Of a stretch of DNA of 64,000 bases, positions 24,501 to 34,421 are shown in pieces. The notes beneath the pieces were generated by a model. That model did no database searches. It worked only from the letters and a program-made list of their open reading frames with translations, and was not told the origin of the DNA. The stretch covers positions 186,001 through 250,000 of the forward strand of contig JAACJM010000006.1 of NCBI GenBank assembly GCA_013368315.1, in the 5' to 3' direction. The first letter of the stretch is position 1; the number at the start of each line of letters is the position of its first letter. The translations under genes and the position numbers were made by a program. Origin of the DNA: Tetrapyrgos nigripes (taxonomy: Eukaryota; Basidiomycota; Agaricomycetes; Agaricales; Campanellaceae).

Positions 24501-24805
24501 CTTATGCCAAACGTCAGCATGAACAACACTCTGACATTGTGCTGGCTAAATATATTCAACAGACATGTCATCTCATTCCTGAGTTTGGTAGTAGCACTGA
24601 CAATATTGCATGGAGTTCGGCAGAAGCTCTGGATAGGTGCACGACCTTTTACATTAATCCTTATCTGCGCTATCGGGACTTTCTCCTTTTCCGATACCAT
24701 ACACATCTTCATGAACAGCCTGAGGCCGAAATCGCAAGACGGGAGGCAGCAGAAGCAGTCGATGGAAATGGCGCAAGGAGACCGAAGAAAAAAAAATGTA
24801 GATAG
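21568..24805 (+). CDS. Plavaka transposase, full length
   Basis: Four exons (21568-22122, 22178-22495, 22550-24287, 24366-24805) join in frame for 1016 residues. The 54-nt intron 22496-22549 has no stop, but removing it restores the usual WWWDTQ-to-PSELGTIAP spacing. A C2H2-like zinc finger opens the protein (CPYCRFSADDNKALRVHIS). The DDE-type core follows with ASDQTQLS (Asp about 309), GDKKAWPVYLSIGNI, VCADGYERLVYPLLAAYIADYPEQ (Asp about 397 and 413), a Cys cluster CCCKENSCPRC and MTPDLLHQLHKGVFGDH. An acidic stretch lies near 23830-23910, and the C-terminus has the conserved ARVRLLFKLP and NPYLRYRDFLLFRY. Plavaka belongs to the CMC (CACTA/Mirage/Chapaev) cut-and-paste transposases. No stops or frameshifts were found. 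Confidence 0.92.
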
Positions 24806-25095
24806 CTATCACTTACTTACACTGATAACAACGGGAAAATATCATTGACATCCTCTTTTATGATTGGCGGAATGGGTTTTCCAGGTCCTCTTTCACTATC
24901 CAACTATGTAAGTTGACTCAGTAGTTACTAAGACTACTGACAGCTACACATCCACCAATGGCGACTACGGGGCCTACCCGATGCTCCTGACGCTCCGGAG
25001 CCTCGGTTGTGATTTACCGAGATTCAGATATCATGGGTGGGAACATTGTAGCCGATTATTTTTTCCTGATGGAAATGGGAGATCAGTACGCAGAA

Positions 25096-26317
25096 TTAAA
25101 ATCCACCACTAGCACGTACCGCTTGCTTCAGATACACAAGTAACTCATCAATGGTGTTACACCTCGGACCAACGGCTTCTAGCTCCTTCGGAAATTCGTG
25201 ATTACCGTACGCTGGCAGCGCCTTGACGAACTGGCACATGCGCTCAAAATGAGCTCGACCTTTCTTTTGATTTTCCAAGTCCTGGGGCTACGCCAATGAA
25301 TAGTATTCGAATAGGAGTCATGTATGGATGGTAATTAATGCGTACCATTAGCTGCAACTCTGGATGCTGCCTCTGGGTGCTATGCCTTGGCACACCTCCG
25401 CGACGACCCTGAACGGAGAATGGCTGTTAACTTTGATGAATTAGTAGAGAAATAAGATACGCACTCCTCGACTCCTAGTAGATGAATAGTTACAGTTGCC
25501 TTGTCCACGTTTATGGGCGTCGAAATGAATTCTTGGGTCCTGCATATTGAGATCCAGTAAAGACCCTGATCGAGACTACTCTATATAGATAAGGACCTTA
25601 CAATAGCTGAAATATGTTCATGATTTGGTTGTGCATGCATCTGTTTCAACGAGCCGAGTTCAATCAGCGGGAGGGAGTAAGAAAAAGACAAGGCACTGCC
25701 GACTTTTTCTGAATTTCTATCTTGGAATTGCGTTGATGATCGCGGTTGTGACTTCTGCGATCCCTACAGCAAGATAAGACGAGCATTCAACAGAGACAGT
25801 CACTAGTGTTACGCACTTGGCATTTTTTCTTTTTCAGATTTTTCACTTCCGATTGAAGCCGCGCGACGTCCTGTTGCTGTATACATCAGCAGCAAGTGAA
25901 AGCCCAAGATCAAAGCAAGGCAAGTGAGCTCGCCGTCCAAAGCACAATATTTGAGCAAAGATCACATACAAGTCGCTCGTTTTCCGCATCTTTCGCCTGA
26001 AATCAGAAAACGAAGGTCAGCTGGAACTGCTACTACTGTTGTTTAAAGAAGTAAAGTGTGCTAACCTTGATATCTCGTTGCATGTTCTTCATCGCTTTGG
26101 ACAAGGTTGTTAATGCAGGGTCTTCGTCGATCATTGCTTGAATCAGGATGCAAAGGGTGTTGGGACTGGGAATAGGTTCAAAATGAAAGTCTTTGGAGCC
26201 AAACATTTGTCGAAGTGTATGTTTGTCGATGCCGTAAGTCCTCCGACGGATACACACGTTCTCCTCCATTACTACCATTGCGCAACAACCAAACTCTACC
26301 GTCTTTTCACTTAACAT
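25096..26317 (-). CDS. Hypothetical seven-exon coiled-coil protein
   Basis: Exons 26066-26317, 25970-25996, 25817-25876, 25602-25763, 25465-25539, 25346-25408 and 25096-25281 join in frame for 274 residues. Every exon is a multiple of three, so all six introns are phase 0. The N-terminal ~84 residues look folded. Residues ~85-113 (AKDAENERLQQDVARLQSEV, then Lys-rich) form a short coiled coil. The middle is Ser/Gln/His-rich and low in order, and the last 60 residues are again well mixed. I do not recognise the family. It lies just outside the right end of the Plavaka element and may be a host gene. Exons 2 and 3 are very short (27 and 60 nt). Confidence 0.65.
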
Positions 26318-26645
26318 ATATATATCGTTTCAAGTTTGTGATAGTGATATGCAGGTAAATCCTTACTGTCACCCAAGAGTAACCTTACATAGCCTCTTCT
26401 TGTTGTATACAACCCAGGATATAGTGCCGTCTGCAGATAGCTAAAAACCACGAGAATGTTAATCAAGTAAATCCAACCTGTGTAAGGCCCGTAGCCCGTA
26501 GTTTTGGTGAAGCATGTACGGTGTACCAGCCGACCTGATCACGCTTGGAACGTAGAAGAAAAAACTTCCTTTCACAACTTGTCGTATCTTACGACGAGGG
26601 CAAGAGAGCATGGCAAAAAAAACGCTGGAAGAAATCCGTATGCGA

Positions 26646-26735
26646 ACAGCTTGTTCGAGGTTTTATTCCAAAGTAGCTGTAACCCCGATACGGTCTAGAG
26701 ATAAAGAAATTAGACCGGAGTTCGAGAGTAAATAG
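26646..26735 (+). repeat. 90 bp direct repeat (partner 10321-10410)
   Basis: This is nearly identical to 10321-10410 and abuts the long dispersed repeat that starts at 26736. Confidence 0.8.
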
Positions 26736-27872
26736 TGGAATTTGTTCACGAGTATGGATAGAGTGGGTAGAGGGACGTTGGCTGGCGGACGAGGCTGATG
26801 CGGGGTGAAGTCGTGAGTTTTCTTTTCCTTCCCTTTTTTGTCTTCTTTTTTTCTTCTTTCTCTCATGGTGGTTTCTTCCGCTTCCCCGTGTTTAATCATG
26901 AAAAACAATGCTGACGTGTACCTACTTAGGCTCTAGCATCAATTCCGATGCTGGTATTGTCAGATCCACGTCCACGTCCTCTGCATCTGGGTATTACCGT
27001 TACGGCCTATGAACAGCACCCACTCCAAAGCCAGCGAGGTTTTCCGATTTGCGTTTAAACCGTTCTTTCTTTTCTTTCTGTCGCTGACGGTGCTTCTAGT
27101 TCTACAAACACAAGTCATGCAGTCAATGCACGCCTTGCAGAGAAGTTGAGAAATCCACTGCTGGCATTGCATTCAAGAGCCTGCACAAGCGAGATGTAGG
27201 ATAAGAAGATGACGTTGATGTCTCAAACTTCCGGATATAGGCTGGGATAGCGGATATGCATTCAATGTCCGCAACCGGGTTCTTCCTTAACTGCCACCTA
27301 GCGACTGGTCGTAGCCGTCGACTTGAGCGTCTCGTGTAGAGGACCCTCAAGTCCAGCTATCTTAGCGACTGGAAGTGAAGCGGGTCCAACTTGGGTTTTG
27401 GCAACACATATGGACGGTCGCAGTGGTTTGCCGAAATGGTACGTGTTTCCAATAATCTTCGAGTCCTTTCTTGCTGAAATCCCTTATCTGTGACTCTAGT
27501 GTCATCCTATGCAGGATCTTTGTCTAGACGCACGAAATGTAGGATGGGCGATGTTGGAAGGTCTAGTTGTGCAACGAAGAAGAAGAAAGAGAATGGAAGG
27601 GAATGGAAGGGAATGCATGGAGCGTTGGGAGGGCAGCACTTTCTATCGATCAAACCTTCTCATCGGACTCCAGTGACACCGCTAGGACAGCGGTCACTCT
27701 TCCTGTGTTGGGAGATACTATGAAGAAAGGTACGTTGAAATAATTTCTTTTTCATTACACTGCTAATGCCTTTGATACTAGTAGCTCTACACTCTCTACG
27801 CCTCCACCCTCCGAGAAATACCCAATCCCAACCGTCAAGCATACAGCCGGCTTCACATCCTTCACATCCCCA
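26736..27872 (+). repeat. Dispersed repeat, forward copy
   Basis: This is the longest copy of a family also found at 9043-10078 (inverted), 7435-7690 and 39236-39512. It contains a long T/C-rich tract near 26820-26870. No open frame of note and no clear terminal repeats were seen. Confidence 0.85.
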
Positions 27873-28886
27873 CCTTGACCGTCGTCGAAACGGAAAAGGA
27901 AAGGAAAAGCGAGGGAAACAGATGTGACTAGAGCTCGGGGACAGACGAAATCTTCGGGTCCCTATTCACCTCCCAGCCAAACTGAACCGTCACGGTTTGT
28001 CACTGCGAGAGTTCCAAGAAGTGCGTTTAGTACGCAAGACGTGTTTTGGCTAGGCCGTCGATTGGACAATCGTTGGCTACGGTCGCGATGAGAGCTGACG
28101 TACAGTTCTTTGACCCAGAGAAACGGTTCGTCGCAGTTCTCCTTGCCATCCGGAAATTTAGATACAGTTCGTCAAGTTGAGGATTCATCTATTCCCAAAC
28201 TCATTCGATGCATCACACCGGGCCCGGACCCTAGAAGGATTCTCACTTTGAGTTGTAGTCGTAGCGGTTAAAGACGGATATTATTCACATAGGCTGCAGC
28301 TCTGGGCCTTACCGAACAACGACAAGCAAATTTGTGAGTAGATGCAGTAGAAATATATAATTATTTCGTTTGAAAATATGGTGGTACAAAGTATCTCAGT
28401 GAGTGTTTGAACGTGTAAGTCCATGAATTAAGGATGTCGACTGTTTGGAGTGCGTTTAGTATTGTCTCGATTCTGAGTAGGTAGTATTTGACTTGCCAGT
28501 GGCTCCAGTGACTGAGCGTGATTTTGGCGTAATTTTCTGAAGACCCTGCCTGGACAGTGGACATGACTTCTCGATTGAGTTGAAGGCTCTGTACGGAGTC
28601 CATGTGAACATCCGCACCCATTGCCCTTGCCCTCATCCTCCTTGTCCTCGTCTCCCTGACCTGTCTCCTCTCATTCCTCTCCCTGCTTCAACTCCTTCTC
28701 TCCGTAGTCGCTTCCGAGGTGATGCCTCATCGGGATTTTCAATTTCTGTTGCTTCTGGATCTTGCGCAGACCTTAGGGTCATCTTTCGCTTCGGAATGGA
28801 CGTGTCTCGATAGGGGGAGGAAGGGCCCGTGTGAAATAATATTTCAAATTTGTGGTGCCACCAATTGACTTTCCTCATGTAACCCA
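27873..28886. other. No gene recognised
   Basis: Short frames only. The last ~80 bases upstream of 28887 may be the promoter of the kinase-like gene. Confidence 0.5.
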
Positions 28887-30149
28887 ATGCCGTTCTTCGA
28901 GCTAAATGTCCTTTTCCTCAATGAGGTCAACCGAAGGCATGAAGTCAAGCGCATCGAGGAGCTTCCACGACAGACGGACATGTGCATACAGGACCTTTCC
29001 CCTCACATCGTGAAACTGGTCCGGGATGGGTTCAGATTCTCGGTAGACCATTGTACTTTGGATGTTTACCAGGTGTGTTGCGCTTCTCTCACCTCGTTCT
29101 GTTACTGAGTTACATCAAGCTTAAAACGCCTCTTAATTTCGATGATACCAAAGAGTGGGCCCAACGACACCTCAACCAAGACTCCAACCCGCCGCGTCGC
29201 TCAAGACAGTTTTCAATCCTGACGACATAGGCACTGACTATGTTGACTTGGTAGTTTGTGGGGAAGCTCTACAGGGTGACCCTGAAGAGCGAGATACTGC
29301 TGGAGAGCTGCCTTTTTTGGACCTTACCAAAGTGCGTATCCGAAATTTCTGGGTCGACCCAGGCATCCACAAGCATAGATGACCATATCTACAAGGCTGC
29401 ACGCTTCTTTTCGGCCATCAAACCTGGAATCGACGACTTGCGCGCATACTATAAGGATGCCAGAACTCGTAAAGTGGAACCCCTTCAGCCCAACACTCCT
29501 CATCCCCGCTTCTTTCCCTATCCAACTAAATTTCGGTGTCGTCAAAGCAAGGAAACTATCTCCTTTCGTTATTTGAATGCCATGGACGATGGCGACTCTC
29601 GGAATCTCGTATATCTTGCCCAGACGCAACCCCGCAAATTAATAGCCAAGTTCTCGGACCGTTATGGATACGAAGCTCATCAACTACTTGCAGATGCGAA
29701 AAATGCGCCCGAGCTCTTCTACTGTGGTCTGCTTGACGGAGAAGGCGATGTTTTAGACTCTGAGAAGGCCAAAAGGAGATTCCGCGAGGGCGCAAGAGGT
29801 CTACACTGGACCGATGCGAATGATTGTGATGGAGTATTTGGAAGGGAAGAGCGCTCTGCAGACACCGCGAGGGGAGTGGCCTGAAAAAGCACACGACCAT
29901 GTTAGGGCAGCCATTGATAAGCTGCACGAAGCAGGTTTTGTTTTTGGCGATTTACGATGTCCCAACGTGTTTTTCATCGACTGGGACATCAAATTGATCG
30001 ATTTTGACTGGAGTGGGAAGGAAGGAGAAGTTTTTTACCCGCGTGGGTTGTCGGAGAAAGCGGGTTGGGTCGAGGGTGTCAAGTCGTTTCGTAAGATTGA
30101 AAAAAAACATGATTTGGAGATGCTGGAGAAACACTTTCCTGCTTCATAG
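28887..30149 (+). pseudogene. Fungal protein-kinase-like gene, probably frameshifted
   Basis: The start MPFFELNVLFLNEVNR is followed by an intron with good signals (29073-29121). The coding signal then changes frame several times: LNFDDTKEWAQRHL, then TDYVDLVVCGEALQGDPEE and FLDLTK, then HIYKAARFFSAIKPG to ELFYCGLLDGEGDV (about 29386-29755), then MRMIVMEYLEGK to the end. The last part has a kinase catalytic loop (FGDLRCPNV, with Asp) and IDFDW in place of DFG. One frame change would need a 31-nt intron, and two others have no usable splice sites, so I think indels broke the gene. It resembles the large agaricomycete kinase-like families. Sequencing error is an alternative. Confidence 0.65.
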
Positions 30150-30638
30150 TTCATGGATATGACTCATGGTTACTACTTGGGCTGACGAGTGGTTAGGTTG
30201 TAATGGTTGTAGCTTTAGGTACTTATCAATTTCAAGTTGCATTTGACATGCATTCATTCAGTAGTAATACAAGCATAGACTTCATGCATGGGATACAAAA
30301 ACAAAGAACGGTCTTTTTTAATCGTCTCAAATGGCAGTGCCCTCCAAAACTGAAGCATCATTCCCGCTCAGGTACTGAATGACCGTTTGTCGGGGTCAGA
30401 AAGCTCGCGTGACCAATACTCGCTTCTCCGACTATCACCTTGTTCTCTCCAGCTCCTCCCTGCACCGACTGCTACTGAAGTACTGAAGCCTTACTGGATC
30501 CCAATGACAATGGGGAAATTGTCTGACAAGCGGAATTGCAAGACAAGTCTAGACACGTCCAAGTACTGCAACACCAACCAAAATTGGAGATGATTTTTGG
30601 AAGAGCTGTCCGGTCATGATATGAGGTGCAGCTATTAG
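30150..30638. other. No gene recognised
   Basis: Spacer between two broken genes. No repeat or RNA gene was seen. Confidence 0.5.
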
Positions 30639-31226
30639 ATGGTGCCAACGAGAACTAGGCATGTCTTCTCTGTGTCTTCTGGGTACCGTCCCTCCTTAGG
30701 AGCCAGTCTCCTTTACGGCCAATCTGACTCGTTTCCTTCTGACAGGGCTGTACGCGTCGTCTTGACTTCTTCCAGAATCCCGATAGGATCAAAACCAGAA
30801 CGTTCGGTTATCCTTGTGGATGCACCAGGGTATAGTGAGCGTGGTCGTCCAGAATGGAGAAGGTTGTTTGACGAATATGTGAGGACCAGAGAAGAGTGCG
30901 GATCATCTATTCCTTACACCGAGTCGCTTCTATTGACTTTTCTATCTTTCTTGATCAGACTGAGATGTGTCTTCATAGCATTTACTGCCCGACATGCAAC
31001 CAACGCACTCGTCGTCTCTGCCGCAAGCACCACAAAAAGCAAAGAAACGAAGACAGATGGTTGCTATTCAGTCAGTATTCATGAAATCGACTTAAGACTC
31101 AAACAGACGTTGAACAACGAAAGCAGATATGAGGACTGCTGGGAACAGTGTAACTGTCAGAACCGGTCAGGAAGGGTCACAAGGAGGTGTGAATGCGCTC
31201 TTGGTACGGTCTACTACAAGATATAG
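30639..31226 (+). pseudogene. EngB/YihA-like GTPase fragment
   Basis: An open stretch contains VILVDAPGYSERGRPEWRRL with LFDEYVRTREE, the G3 (DxPG) region and following helix of EngB/YihA-type GTPases. After a likely intron, LRCVFIAFTARHATN resembles the next strand. No P-loop or NKxD motif follows in frame and the rest is unfamiliar. I read it as a remnant of a mitochondrial-type EngB homologue. Confidence 0.45.
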
Positions 31227-31723
31227 TCATTGTGCTCACTGTCAATAATCTCGCTGCAGAATTTTCTACTCTTACGCGAAATTGCTGCCGCACTTCTTTC
31301 GAGATTGATTACGATTACCAAGCAAGACCTGTTCACTTTCCCTCAGCATCCCAGACGATGACGGGGTCCTGGGATTCCTTTTCAAGTAATTTCAGCTCAG
31401 GGCGGCGTTCCCAAACGTCTGTGATCATGGAGATAACAGGCTTTGCTTGCAAATGCGTAAGTTTTAAGCTCTTCCTCATCATCTTCATCATCATCACCTT
31501 GTACTGCAATAGGCCTTTCAGTTCTCATTGCTTTGGCCCCCGTCTATATAAGCCTGCTTGCCAACGTCTTTGGCTAGTCATCATTCCCATTCAACAATCT
31601 GTCCTTCAATAGCTTGAAGAATCTTACAAGAACCTCTACCTAATTTAGGACAATTCCTGTCTCGCTTTCGTGTTTATCTTCACCATCACCTTTATTGAGA
31701 CCACTCTCTCCTCTACCACAACT

Positions 31724-33190
31724 ATGATGTCCGACTGTATCCAAATCGCTCCCCGTCAAAGTGAGAAACGTGGCCATGCTGACCGTGGATGGCTGAAAAC
31801 GTTCCTTTCTCCTTCACTGTGTACGTCTCTGGCTTTCTATCTCGCAATACTCGGCACTAATCTGAACCAATCATCTTTCGTAGGGTATCAAGACTTCGGA
31901 CAATCACTTTGGTTGCCTCCGTGTCATCAACGAAGACCGTGTAGCCGCACATACTGGCTTTGGTACACACTCACATAGGGTGAACCGGAGCAGTACATTT
32001 CCTTCCCCATACTCCCTGTCCTTCGCTGACACATTACCCTTTGTCTTCAGCAAACACTCCAAGGGCAACACTGAAATCCTCTCCCGAGGCCACATCCAAC
32101 CCACCTCTGCTGGCACTGGTATCTCCCACTCTGAAACCCCCACGGCACCAAACCCATTCATTCCTTCCAAATATGGTCTATATCCTTCACTCCCGGTCTC
32201 ACGTTCGAGATATCTTACTCGGTTCTTCTCAGACAAGGAGAGGACGGATAACCTGAGATGGGTGAGGGTAGTTGCATCTGTTAGTGCTGAGGGGGTTAAG
32301 AAGGATTTGAGAGGCTCTACCTTTATTTCCCAAGGTCTACGTACCCACCGTTTCCAAGCGATGTTGAAGTCGACGGCAAGGACGTCGAGCTAGCGTTGTG
32401 GGATACCGCCGGTCAGGAAGACTCTCATATCCCGATTCCCATGTCATCTTGATTTGTTTCGCCGTCGACCGACGACAGTCCTGACTCGCTCGACAACGTT
32501 CATGAGGAGGTAGGCGGTACGAAGACTTGTCCAATGAGCACATGCTGATGGTTGGTGCGGGTGTTTACAGTGGATCTCTGAAGTCATGCATTTCTGCGCT
32601 GGTCTCCCCATCGTTTTCGTTGGTTGTAAATGGATTGGAGGCGTGACCCTAGAGTCATTGAGGAGCTTAGTCTCCCCTAGGCAGACTCTTGGCTCGGTAC
32701 TCTCGCTTAGGAAGACAAGCCAGAGGCTAGTAACCCCAGAAGAGGTGTGTACCACGTCATAACTTATCCTTGACGGCTTCGTCATTCTTTCATTTTTTCA
32801 TTCTTCCGGTGGTGTTCTCCGTGCTAGTAGCTTACCCTTGCGATGTTTCCCGGACCCGATGCATCATCTCTTGGTCCACAGCCGTTACTCCTCCTCCTCC
32901 GGCGGTGCTTGCACCCGTTTTTTTGTAGTGGAGTCGTCGACGGCGCTTATCCTGCTACAGTACGATGTGTCGTTGTATGCGGGAGGGATGGGACTCATAA
33001 ACGTCATGGCTATAATCTCCCATTGATGCCACCCTTCTCTTATCATCACTTCATATCGATGTCTAATGTCTTCTCCTTATTCCAGGGTATAGCCGTCGCT
33101 TGCAACTACCTCGAATGCTCAGCCAAGTCAGGCGAAGCTGTCCGCAAAGTCTTCCAGTACGCTACCCGTGCGGCGTTACTTTACGGTCTA
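31724..33190 (+). pseudogene. Rho-family small GTPase, broken and interrupted
   Basis: A start resembling MSDCIQIAPRQSEKR occurs at 31727 with a damaged P-loop after it. Clear Rho1-like sequence resumes at about 32333: VYVPTV, EVDGKDVELALWDTAGQED, PDSHVILICFAVD (frameshifted), ISEVMHFCAGLPIVFVGCK, DPRVIEEL, RKTSQRLVTPEE. A ~340 bp intron-like gap precedes NYLECSAKSGEAVRKVFQYA and TRAALL (about 33100-33180). Stops and frameshifts separate these pieces, and about 400 bp of unrelated sequence sits between the start and VYVPTV. Intron-like gaps argue against a retrocopy. Rho GTPases control actin and cell-wall synthesis; this copy cannot encode a functional one. Confidence 0.75.
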
Positions 33191-33429
33191 GCCACGAAGT
33201 CGGAGGAGGAAAGTCAACGGAGGAGGACTAGCAGAGAGTCAGACAGTTGGCAATGGGTTCGGGCAAGATTCGGGAGCCCGGAAAAGAGCGGAAAAGAGGC
33301 TGTACTGCACGTGATGCAACACCCGTTTTCTCCGGTCAAGTCCAACGACGACAACGATGATGGCAAAGCACTACAGACACGAAAATTGCACGAAACTGTC
33401 ATCTTTCTACTCCTACGGTCTTGAAAATT

Positions 33430-34421
33430 CTCTCTGAAAAGTGTGTCTGCAAGCCAATCTTCCGTTATATGGCTCGATTTCTCTCGGCTCACTTAGTATG
33501 CTCTTGGAAGTTTAGCTTTGATACCTCAGTCGAATAGATCTAGACGCAAGCTCCGATACAAAAATCAATCTGAATCTGGCGATCTTCCTAGTGGCCACTG
33601 TATCAATACAGTTGGCAATTGATGTATCGCTTGCAGGGCTTAGGCGGATGAACTTGCCTGTTGAGGACTTGGAATGACTGTTTGAATGTAGCAAGCTCTT
33701 TAGCTCTTTCCTTGCTTGTATATCATTCCATTGCAACTTTACGGATCTCTAGGTTCTTATATTAGTGCAGCAAGATATCGTCCGACATCAAAGACTGATC
33801 CATTGCCTCAGGACCAAGTCCGCCTGCCATCCTGCGAGTCTCCGCTGTTTGGCAACTGAGATCGTGTTCAGATGTTTTCCGGCATGTCAGCTCTCTGTCA
33901 AGCCCATTCGGCCACCCGTTGTGAGTCCACCGGCAACCTTCACACAGAGAACAAGCTCTGAACATATTCCACCCAGAGCTCTCGTTATTTCGTCCATTGG
34001 AGTCTTCTTCAGTATCTGGGCTACGACTTTTCGGGTTGGATGTAAAGCTGAGCTGTAGGAACCACGATTTCATGCGTTTGTGGTGTCCATTGTATGACGA
34101 CTCGTCCTATTGTCCGAAGGTATATATGAGCTTGGAACTTATCCCATATCTCTTTTCTCTTTTTCGAGTTTCCGTATAATGCTGACTTGGTGCTGACGAC
34201 GTCTTTGATTCTTGTGTAGGCGTTTCACAGGAGAGAGCGGTGTATTCTTTATTCATCAGTCTCTTGTTTTTACGGAGCTAATAACCCCTCCAAACTCAGC
34301 AAGTTCTTCATCTTCTCCTCGGACTTTTCCTTTCAGGCTGTTGGTTCTCAAAATTCTGGTTTTTCTCGACCTTTCAAGTTCTCAATAGTTTCCTTCATCG
34401 TCACTTCAGTCTTGACGTTCT
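33430..34421. other. No gene recognised; left flank of duplication copy B
   Basis: Short frames only. The segment ends exactly where similarity to base 1 of the window begins. Confidence 0.5.

Larger units (their letters stand above)
18916..25071. mobile_element. Plavaka-type (CMC/CACTA-like) DNA transposon, apparently complete
   Basis: Two divergent genes, a DUF6532 protein (minus) and a Plavaka transposase (plus), are enclosed by a 16-bp perfect inverted repeat, CATCAGGAAAAAATAA, at 18916-18931 and 25056-25071. GA flanks both ends (18914-18915 and 25072-25073), which fits a 2-bp target duplication. The same CATCAGG start and GA duplication define the element at 5028-7014, where the empty site is seen. 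The 6156 bp span fits neatly between the gene ending at 18784 and the stop codon at 25096. Both genes are open throughout, so the element may be autonomous. Confidence 0.75.
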
